64,000 nt of DNA from Hymenobacter chitinivorans DSM 11115 (lineage in GTDB: Bacteria > Bacteroidota > Bacteroidia > Cytophagales > Hymenobacteraceae). Position 1 is the first letter of the stretch, and every line of letters begins with the position of its first letter. Made by a program: the position numbers and the translations under genes. This document shows positions 26,944 through 34,030 of the stretch, one piece after another. Under the pieces are notes generated by a model. The model was not told the DNA's origin and ran no database searches. It worked only from the letters and a program-made list of their open reading frames with translations. The stretch lies in NCBI RefSeq assembly GCF_002797555.1, contig NZ_PGFA01000001.1, positions 310,001 to 374,000 of the forward strand, read 5' to 3'.

Positions 26944-27381
26944 ATGCACCTGTTGTCTCCCTCTCCGCTGGTCGACTTATCCTACCGGTCCGATTTACAT
27001 ATTCTGGTCATGCGCTGGCTGGCCACCACCCACGAGGCCGAGGTCAAGCGCATTTACCGGGCCGTGGAGGCCGTAACCGAGCAGCAGTGCCGGTTCTGGC
27101 TGATTGACGCCCGTCGCCGGCCCAGCTTTCTGCCCGGCGTTACCCAGTGGCTGTTCGAGGAGTTTGCTCCCGCCGTAGCGGCCAAGTTTGGCGGGCCATT
27201 GCACTTCAGCTATCTGGTGTCGCCCGAGCATTTGGCCGGGGCCCAGGAGTTTTTGCAGACCCAGGTGCTGCCCGGCGGCCCCGGCTTGCCTTACCGGCTG
27301 CACTACGCCACCGACGAGGGCAGCGCTACCGAGTGGCTGCTGCAGGCCCAGGCCGCGCCGGCCACGGCAAGTCCGCAGTAA
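26944..27381 (+). CDS. Hypothetical protein, possible STAS/SpoIIAA-like fold
   Basis: A 145-residue soluble protein. The ATG at 26944 (MHLLSPSPLVDLSYRSD) is preferred over a longer frame, because the upstream part is low-complexity. The pattern DLHILVMRWLATTHEAEVKRIYRAV, then CRFWLIDARRR, gives a beta-alpha-beta arrangement seen in Bacteroidota STAS/SpoIIAA-like proteins, but there is no diagnostic motif, so this is only a guess. It lies 123 nt upstream of a PAS histidine kinase on the same strand and may be expressed or act with it. Confidence 0.6.
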   Translation: MHLLSPSPLVDLSYRSDLHILVMRWLATTHEAEVKRIYRAVEAVTEQQCRFWLIDARRRPSFLPGVTQWLFEEFAPAVAAKFGGPLHFSYLVSPEHLAGAQEFLQTQVLPGGPGLPYRLHYATDEGSATEWLLQAQAAPATASPQ

Positions 27382-27504
27382 GACCCGCGGCCGGCTAACA
27401 TTCTGACTCCCTAGCCGGTTGCTGAAAGACTTGGCCGCGCTGCGGTTGAGCTTGGCTCCGGGTACGCCTCTTGGAGTTCCTATTACTGCCCTCCCGCTGA
27501 AGTG

Positions 27505-29787
27505 ATGTCGGCCTCTCCTTTCCCCCCTGTACTGTTAAGCGCCGAGGTGCTGCAGGTGTACGAAACCCTTCCCGACCCGTACCTGCTACTGTCGCCGGAG
27601 CTTGTGGTGCTCACGGCCAGCAATGCTTACCTGGCGGCTACGTTTATGGGGCGGGAGCAGCTCGTAGGCCGGTCTATTGCCGACGTGTTTCCGGCCAATC
27701 CGGACCACTCCTCGGTGCTGGGCCGCTCGCGGCTGCTGGAGTCCTACCAGCGGGTGCTGCGCACGGGTCAGCCCGAGCAGTTGCCCATTCAGCGCTACGA
27801 CCTGCCCCCGCCAACTCCGGGCTCGGCCCAGCCGTTTGTCACCAAGTACTGGAGCGTGCTCAACTCCCCAGCCCTGGACCCCGACGGCTCGGTGCACTAC
27901 CTCATCAGCAAGGTGAGTGACGTGACGGAGCTGGTGGAGCAGGGCCTCCAGATTACGGACCTGAGCCGGGAGGTGGAGCTGAGCAAGGCCCTGGCCCACG
28001 ACAACCGCCAGTTGGTGCAGGAGCTGCAGAAGGCCCAGGCCATTCTCGACACCATTCAGGAAGCCTACGTGGAGCTCAGCCCGGCCGGCGACTTCACCTA
28101 CCTCAACCGCCAGGCTGCCCAGCTGCTGGGGCGCACCCCGGCCGAGCTGCTGGGCAAAAACATTGAGCACGCCGAAGCCGTCGTCAGCCCCGAAGCCCGG
28201 AACCTGATCCGGCGCGCCCTGGCTACCCAGCAGCGCGTGGAAGCCGAGTATCTGTGCAGCACGCTGGGCTACTGGGTGTATATGTCGGTTACGCCCACGG
28301 CGGCCGGCGTTATCGTGCAGTTCTACGACATCCGGGACGTGAAAGCCTCGCGCAATGAGCTGCAGCGCGAGCACCAGCGCCTCAAAGAGTCGCAGGCCAT
28401 CGGGCACATCGGCAGCTTCGAGGCCGAGATGAGCACCGGGCACGTGTACTGGAGCGACGAGCTCTACCGCATTCACGGCCTGGAGCCCCAGAGCCACACG
28501 CCCACGCCGCAGAGCTGCCTGACGGCCATGTTCCCGGAAGATCAGGAAATCTTTATGCAGCGGCTGACCATGTCGCAGCTGCTGCCGCGCTTTGGCATGG
28601 TGCACCGCATCCTTCACCACGACGGCACGGTGCGCCTGGTCGAAACCCGCACCGAAGTGGAGCGCGACGAGCAGGGGCGGGTAGTGAAAGTGTACGGCAC
28701 GGTGCAGGACGTGACGGAGATGAAACAGGCCGAAAAGGACGCCCGCGAAAGTGTCAGCCAGTTTCAGACCCTGGTGGAGAATACGCCCGACCTTATCACG
28801 CGCTGGGACCGAAGCCTGCGCCTGCTTTTTGCCAACTCCGCCTTCAGCCAGCGCAGCGGCAAGTCCCTGGCCGAGCTGCTGGGCAAGACCAACCGGGAAA
28901 TGCAGCACCCCGAGGAAATAGCCGGCCCCTGGATGGCCAAGCTGCGCCTGGTGCTCGAAACGGGCCAGGCCCAAGACCACTACAACTCGGCCCCCACGCC
29001 CACGGGCCTCAAGCACTTCTACTCCCGGCTGGTGCCCGAAACGGCCGAGGACGGCTCCGTGCAGAGCGTGCTGGCCATTGCCCGCGAAATTACCGACATC
29101 AAGCGCCTGGAAAAGGAGAACCTGGCTCTGCAGCTTTCCCAGCAGAAGCAGTTGCTCAACGCCGTGCTCGAAACCCAGGAGTTTGAGCGCCGCCGCATCG
29201 CCGAGAGCCTGCACAACGGGCTGGCGCAGGTGCTTTATGCCACCAAGCTACACCTGGAGCAAATTCAGCCCTTCCCCGAGAGCCCCGCCTTCCGGCAGGT
29301 GCTGCAAGCCAAAGAGCGGGCCGGGCAGTTTTTGTCGGAGGCCATCAAAGCCACCCGCACCATTTCCCACGAGCTGATTCCGACCACGCTGGAGGACTTC
29401 GGACTGGCCGCGGCCATCAATGACGTGTGCCAGCACATGAGCCACGGGGCCCTGCGGATTCAGTGCCAGGTTACGGGCATTGCGCCGGCGCTGGACAAAT
29501 ACCTGGAACTGGCCTTGTACCGGCTGGTGCAGGAGCTGGTCAACAACATCGTCAAGCACGCCCAGGCTACCACGGCCCGGGTGGTGGTGGCCCGCGAAGA
29601 AGGGGCCATTCGCCTCACCGCTCAGGACAACGGCCGTGGTTTCGACCCCCAGCGCCTCAGCAGCAAGGGGTTTGGGCTCAAAACCATCCGGGACCGGGTC
29701 AAGCTGCTCGGCGGCACCACCGACATCGTGTCGGCTCAAGGCCAGGGTACTACCGTGAGCATCTGGTTTCCGGTAGAGCGGGAGTAA
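27505..29787 (+). CDS. Multi-PAS sensor histidine kinase (HisKA_3 type)
   Basis: A 760-residue cytoplasmic kinase with no membrane segments. I use the ATG at 27505; a GTG directly before it is possible. Four PAS-like domains are visible at about 14-130, 175-285, 300-410 (GHIGSFEAEM...VYWSDELYRIHGL, a PAS_3 form) and 415-540. The phosphoacceptor region is RRRIAESLHNGLAQ with His570, typical of the NarX/DesK-like dimerisation domain. The ATPase domain has the N box QELVNNIVKHAQAT, DNGRGFD and GFGLKTIRDRV. No response regulator adjoins it, so it is an orphan kinase that may act through another locus. PAS ligands are not predictable. Confidence 0.92.
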   Translation: MSASPFPPVLLSAEVLQVYETLPDPYLLLSPELVVLTASNAYLAATFMGREQLVGRSIADVFPANPDHSSVLGRSRLLESYQRVLRTGQPEQLPIQRYDLPPPTPGSAQPFVTKYWSVLNSPALDPDGSVHYLISKVSDVTELVEQGLQITDLSREVELSKALAHDNRQLVQELQKAQAILDTIQEAYVELSPAGDFTYLNRQAAQLLGRTPAELLGKNIEHAEAVVSPEARNLIRRALATQQRVEAEYLCSTLGYWVYMSVTPTAAGVIVQFYDIRDVKASRNELQREHQRLKESQAIGHIGSFEAEMSTGHVYWSDELYRIHGLEPQSHTPTPQSCLTAMFPEDQEIFMQRLTMSQLLPRFGMVHRILHHDGTVRLVETRTEVERDEQGRVVKVYGTVQDVTEMKQAEKDARESVSQFQTLVENTPDLITRWDRSLRLLFANSAFSQRSGKSLAELLGKTNREMQHPEEIAGPWMAKLRLVLETGQAQDHYNSAPTPTGLKHFYSRLVPETAEDGSVQSVLAIAREITDIKRLEKENLALQLSQQKQLLNAVLETQEFERRRIAESLHNGLAQVLYATKLHLEQIQPFPESPAFRQVLQAKERAGQFLSEAIKATRTISHELIPTTLEDFGLAAAINDVCQHMSHGALRIQCQVTGIAPALDKYLELALYRLVQELVNNIVKHAQATTARVVVAREEGAIRLTAQDNGRGFDPQRLSSKGFGLKTIRDRVKLLGGTTDIVSAQGQGTTVSIWFPVERE

Positions 29788-29800
29788 GGCCGCTTAGAGC

Positions 29801-31330
29801 TTACATAAACAGCTTGCGCAACGCCCACAGGCTCCACACTATCACCATCAGGCCCACGCCCACGAACATCCAGCGGGTGGGAATGCGGCCGGCCAGGCGG
29901 GCTGCAAACGGAGCCGCCGCAATGCCGCCCACCACCAGGCCCAGAATAATCTGCCAGTGGGTGATGCCGATGGTAGCGAAGAACGTAACGGCGCTGGCGA
30001 AGGTCACGAAGAATTCCGTGACGCTGACCGAGCCGATGACGTACTGCGGCGTGCGGCCCCCGGCAATGAGGGTGCTGGTTACCAAAGGGCCCCAGCCGCC
30101 GCCGCCGAAGGAGTCGAGGAAGCCGCCGGCCGCGGCCAGCAGCCCCAGCTTCTTGTGCTTGGTGCGGCCTTTTGTGGGCTTGCTGAAGGCTTTGGTCAGG
30201 ATGCGCAGGCCCAATAGTAGCAAATAGAGAGCCAGCAGGGGCTTGACGTAGGTGCCGTAGGTTTCACCGAAGCGGGAAAGCAGATACGCGCCCGTAATGG
30301 CGCCCAGCACGCCCGGAATCAGCAGGACTTTGAACAGCTTCTTGTTCACGTTGCCAAACCGGTAGTGGTGGTAGCCCGAGGCCCCGCTGGCAAACATTTC
30401 GGCGGTATGAATGCTGGCACTCACCGCCGCCGGGGCAATATTGATGCTCATCAAGCTGATGGCCGTGACGACGCCGTAGCCCATGCCCAGCAGCCCATCC
30501 ACGAGTTGGGCCCCGAAGCCAATGGCCACAAAGATGTAGAACATCCGGGCGTTGGAGGCCACGCCCCACACCTGGTCCCAGGTGACGTAGTACGACAGGA
30601 TATTGAACACCAGCATGCCCGCAAAGGCCAGCAGTGAAGCCGTGGCAATCTTGCGCCAGCGCGCCGCCGCCGGCGACTCGTACGCCGGTCCGCCGGCCAG
30701 CTCGGCCGTTACGGCGTTCAGCGACTTGACCTTGTTGGCAAAGTCGCCGGCCAGCTTGCCCCGGATGATGGTCATGTGCTGCAGCACTTCCTGCAGCTCG
30801 TTGGGCAGGGCGTCGGCCAGCACCGTGCGCAGGCGCTTGGCCACCGTCGGCGACTTGCCGTTGGTGGAAATGGCAATTTTCAAGTCACCTTTCTGCACGA
30901 TAGAGCCCAGGTAAAAGTCGCACTCGTCGGGGGTGTCGGCCACATTGCAAAGCAGGCCCAGCTCGGTGGCGTGGGCCTTGATGCCGCGGTTGAGCACCGG
31001 GTTGTCGGTGGCCACGAAGATGATGTCGTGGCCCACTAAGTCGACGTGGGTATAGGCGTGGTGGCGCAACTGCAGCTGCGGGTGCTGTTCGGCCAGCAGC
31101 TGAATGCCCGGCAGGAAGGTTTCACTGACCACCGTCACAGCCGTGGCGGGGCTGTTGCCCAGAATGGCGGCCAGCTTTTCCAGGCCCACGGCGCCGCCGC
31201 CCACCACTAGCACCCGAAACTTTTCCAGCTTCAGGAACACCGGAAACAGGTTGTTGCCCGCGGGCACCCCCGCGGCGGGCGGGGCCAGCGGCGGCAAGGC
31301 TGCTTCGGAAGGAAGGGGCGAGGAGGTCAT
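29801..31330 (-). CDS. Fusion: siroheme synthase N-domain plus TauE/SafE permease
   Basis: A 509-residue fusion. Residues about 28-225 match the precorrin-2 dehydrogenase/ferrochelatase part of CysG or Met8: Rossmann motif VVGGGAVGLEK (Gly44-Gly49), VADTPDECDFYLGS and STNGKSPTVAKRLR, which make siroheme from precorrin-2. Residues about 245-509 are a TSUP (TauE/SafE) permease with about eight membrane helices, including GLLGMGYGVVTAISLMS and the duplicated GFLDSFGGGGWGPLVTS. TSUP proteins move sulfite, sulfonates or related anions. It is the last gene of the sulfate-assimilation cluster, so it probably both supplies the cofactor of CysI and moves a sulfur anion. The 3' end converges with the kinase gene, 13 nt apart. 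Confidence 0.9.
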   Translation of the reverse strand: MTSSPLPSEAALPPLAPPAAGVPAGNNLFPVFLKLEKFRVLVVGGGAVGLEKLAAILGNSPATAVTVVSETFLPGIQLLAEQHPQLQLRHHAYTHVDLVGHDIIFVATDNPVLNRGIKAHATELGLLCNVADTPDECDFYLGSIVQKGDLKIAISTNGKSPTVAKRLRTVLADALPNELQEVLQHMTIIRGKLAGDFANKVKSLNAVTAELAGGPAYESPAAARWRKIATASLLAFAGMLVFNILSYYVTWDQVWGVASNARMFYIFVAIGFGAQLVDGLLGMGYGVVTAISLMSINIAPAAVSASIHTAEMFASGASGYHHYRFGNVNKKLFKVLLIPGVLGAITGAYLLSRFGETYGTYVKPLLALYLLLLGLRILTKAFSKPTKGRTKHKKLGLLAAAGGFLDSFGGGGWGPLVTSTLIAGGRTPQYVIGSVSVTEFFVTFASAVTFFATIGITHWQIILGLVVGGIAAAPFAARLAGRIPTRWMFVGVGLMVIVWSLWALRKLFM

Positions 31331-31402
31331 GAAAAGGTAATTTTGGCAGGCGAAAGAAAGGGAGCGGGTAGGAGCGGGGAGCGGAGCAGACAGAACCCGG
31401 GG

Positions 31403-33118
31403 CTAGGCGTGGAAGTTCTGCCCGTGGGTGGTAGCGGCCACCACGCCGCGGCGCACCACGAAGTCGCCGAAGCGCTCAGCGGGCTGCCGCTCGGCGGCGT
31501 AGGCTTCGAGCAGGGGCGTGAGCTCCCGCAGGATTCCGTCCTCGTCGAGCATCTCGCGGTAGAGCTTGTTGAGCCGCTCGCCGGCGTGGTTAGCCCCTAA
31601 GTATAAGTTATATCGGCCAATAGCTTTGCCCACCAGCCCGATTTCGCCCAGGTAGGGCCGGGCGCAGCCGTTGGGGCAACCCGTCATCCGAATCAGGATG
31701 CCGTCGTCGGTCAGGTCATTAGCCCGGATGACCTGGTCAATCCGGTCGAGCAGCTGCGGCAGGTAGCGTTCGGCTTCCGCAAAGGCCAGGGAACAAGTGT
31801 TTAACGCAACGCAGGCCAGGGAGTTAAGGCGAAGCGCGGTCTGCTTTTCGGTGCGGCTCCACACGCCGTGCTCCTCCAGAATAGCCTGGAGCCGGGGCCG
31901 GTGCCGAGGCTCGACGTTGGCAATGGTCAGGTTCTGGTTGCCGGTCAGCCGGAACTCGCCGGAGTGGAAGCCGGCAATTTCGCGCAGGGCCGTTTTGAGC
32001 AAGTAACCCGGCTTGTCGTACACCCGGCCGCCCTCGATGAAGAGCGTCACGTGGGCCTTGCCGTCCTTGCCACCGTTCCAGCCAAAAGCGTCGCCGGAGG
32101 TTTCGAATTTGTACGGCTTGGCTGGCGCAAGTTCATAGCCCAGGCGCTGGTGCAGCTCGGCCACAAACGCGTCGAGGCCGAACTTGTCGATGGTGTACTT
32201 GAGGCGGCTGAATTTGCGGTTTTCGCGGTTACCCCAGTCGCGCTGAATGGTCAGCACTTTCTCGCAGACGTCCACGACCTTATCGGCGGGCACGAAGCCG
32301 ATGAGGTCGGCCAGGCGCGGGTAGGTTTCGCTCATGCCGAAGGTCATGCCCATGCCGCCGCCGATGGCCACGTTGAAGCCCAGCAGCTGGCCTTTTTCGG
32401 CAATGGCAATCAGGCCGATGTCGTTGGCAAACACGTCGGCGTCGTTGGTGGGCGGCACGGCCAGGGCAATTTTGAACTTGCGGGGCAGATACGTCTTGCC
32501 GTAAATCGGCTCGAAGTCTTCCTGCTCGCCCTCGTTGATGGCGCTGGAGTAGGTCGACTCACCGTTCAGCCACAAGTCCCAGTAGGCCGTGGTGCGGGGC
32601 GTGAGGTGGTTGCTGATGGCCACCGAGGTTTCGTACACCTGCCGGTGCAGCTCCGATTCCCGCGGGTTGGCGCTGCACATCACGTTGCGGTTCACGTCGC
32701 CGCAGCCTGCAATGCTGTCCATGAGCACCTGGTTGAAGCCGGCAATGGTTTGCTGCAAATCCCGCTTCAATACGCCGTGGAGCTGAAAAGTCTGGCGGGT
32801 GGTGAGCTTGAGCGTGCCGTTGGCGTACTCGTCGCTCAGCGCGTCCATGCGCTGCCACTGGTCGGCTGAGGCCACGCCGCCGGGCACCCGCACCCGAATC
32901 ATGAAGGAGTAGAGCGGCTCCAGTTTCTGGCGTTTCCGCTCACTTTCCAGGTCCCGGTCGGTTTGCTGGTAGGAGCCGTGAAACTTAATCAGGTGGGTGT
33001 CGTCGGGGTTCAGGGCGCCCGTTACGCGGTTCTGCAGGCTCTCGTCGATGGTGCCGCGCAAATAGTTGCTGGCATCCTTGACGTGCTCGACTTCGGAAAG
33101 CTTTATAGTCTCAGCCAT
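31403..33118 (-). CDS. cysI: Sulfite reductase hemoprotein, beta subunit
   Basis: A 571-residue siroheme/[4Fe-4S] enzyme that reduces sulfite to sulfide with six electrons from CysJ. The four cluster cysteines are visible as C-x5-C (Cys436, Cys442 in CVALNTCSLAFAEAER) and C-x3-C (Cys481, Cys485 in TGCPNGCARP), nearly the same positions as in E. coli CysI (434, 440, 479, 483). The duplicated ferredoxin-like domains (LTTRQTFQLHGVLK early; LTGNQNLTIANVEP later) are present. The ATG overlaps the stop codon of the preceding DUF2490 gene (TAATG), so translation is probably coupled. A nitrite reductase role is less likely given cysJ and cysH in the cluster. Confidence 0.95.
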   Translation of the reverse strand: MAETIKLSEVEHVKDASNYLRGTIDESLQNRVTGALNPDDTHLIKFHGSYQQTDRDLESERKRQKLEPLYSFMIRVRVPGGVASADQWQRMDALSDEYANGTLKLTTRQTFQLHGVLKRDLQQTIAGFNQVLMDSIAGCGDVNRNVMCSANPRESELHRQVYETSVAISNHLTPRTTAYWDLWLNGESTYSSAINEGEQEDFEPIYGKTYLPRKFKIALAVPPTNDADVFANDIGLIAIAEKGQLLGFNVAIGGGMGMTFGMSETYPRLADLIGFVPADKVVDVCEKVLTIQRDWGNRENRKFSRLKYTIDKFGLDAFVAELHQRLGYELAPAKPYKFETSGDAFGWNGGKDGKAHVTLFIEGGRVYDKPGYLLKTALREIAGFHSGEFRLTGNQNLTIANVEPRHRPRLQAILEEHGVWSRTEKQTALRLNSLACVALNTCSLAFAEAERYLPQLLDRIDQVIRANDLTDDGILIRMTGCPNGCARPYLGEIGLVGKAIGRYNLYLGANHAGERLNKLYREMLDEDGILRELTPLLEAYAAERQPAERFGDFVVRRGVVAATTHGQNFHA

Positions 33119-33903
33119 TACGGTTGGGGAGTTACGGGAGAAGTAGGAGTGGGCGCCGAGGCTACGGCGGGCCGCAAATCGAAATTGTGGAAGTAGAAAA
33201 CCCGGATGGTGTGCTGGTTGCGGTACACGCCTGCGGCGGGCAGCTGCTGAAACAAGTGCATGTAGCCGCCCTGGAGCTGGGCGTGCTTGTTGATTTGGTA
33301 GACCAGGCCCGCAAAGAGCCGGTTCTGGTCGAAGTAGTTGAGGCGGATTTCCTTGCCGAAATTCATCATCACCTCGTTGTTGAGCATAAACTGCACCCCG
33401 CCCGGCTCGAAGCCGCGCTTAGAAAGGGGCAGAAACAGGGCCGCGTTGTAGCGGGTGCGGTAGTTGAAGTCGAACTCGTCGAGCCGCTCGTTGCTGCGAA
33501 TTGTGCGCCGGAACCGTTCCTCCAGCCGCACCCACTGCATGAGCCGGGCCTTGGGAAACTTGGTAAACCACTGCACCTGCTGCCAGGGCCGGTGCTCGGC
33601 CTGCCCGATGGTGCGGGCTCCGTCGGGGAAGTGGTGCACGTAGGCGTAGCCGCCGGTCAGGCGCACGTCGTCGGTGAGGTAGTAGGTCAGCCCAAAGCGG
33701 GCCACGGTCTGAAAGGGTTCCTGCACGAAATGGTCGTGCAGGCGCAGGTGCAAGTCGGTCCAGGAGCCCCAGTGCTGGGAAAAGCGCGTTTGGTTGAACA
33801 CGCCCAGCCAGGTTTGCTGCTCGCGCACGTACTCTTTCTGGGCACGCAATGGGGCAGCGGCCAGGACCAGGAGGAAAAGCGGAAGGAGAAAGAGGCGTTT
33901 CAT
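33118..33903 (-). CDS. DUF2490 outer-membrane protein
   Basis: A 261-residue exported protein with a signal peptide (MKRLFLLPLFLLVLAAAPLRAQ). The mature part begins with QTWLGVFNQTRFS and alternates aromatic and polar residues in short strands (LTYYLTDDVRLTGGYAYVHHF), the pattern of the DUF2490 family, which is predicted to form an outer-membrane beta-barrel. It overlaps cysI by one base. Its place inside the sulfur cluster next to a TonB receptor suggests a role in handling a sulfur compound at the outer membrane, but no substrate is shown. Confidence 0.85.
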   Translation of the reverse strand: MKRLFLLPLFLLVLAAAPLRAQKEYVREQQTWLGVFNQTRFSQHWGSWTDLHLRLHDHFVQEPFQTVARFGLTYYLTDDVRLTGGYAYVHHFPDGARTIGQAEHRPWQQVQWFTKFPKARLMQWVRLEERFRRTIRSNERLDEFDFNYRTRYNAALFLPLSKRGFEPGGVQFMLNNEVMMNFGKEIRLNYFDQNRLFAGLVYQINKHAQLQGGYMHLFQQLPAAGVYRNQHTIRVFYFHNFDLRPAVASAPTPTSPVTPQP

Positions 33904-33910
33904 GGCGTGG

Positions 33911-34030
33911 ACCCCACCCCCGGACCCTCCCCTCTGGGAGAGGGGGCAGACGTATCAGGTAGTTGGATTAGTGTCTGTATGAGTAGTAAAATAAGCCCCT
34001 CTCCCGGAGGGGAGGGTCCGGGGGTGGGGT
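33911..34030. repeat. Long inverted repeat, family D (36-bp arms)
   Basis: Arms 33911-33946 and 33995-34030 match as reverse complements at 34 of 36 positions (ACCCCACCCCCGGACCCTCC at the outer end), with a 48-nt AT-richer loop. It fills the gap between the TonB receptor and DUF2490 genes and reaches into the receptor stop codon. Confidence 0.92.
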
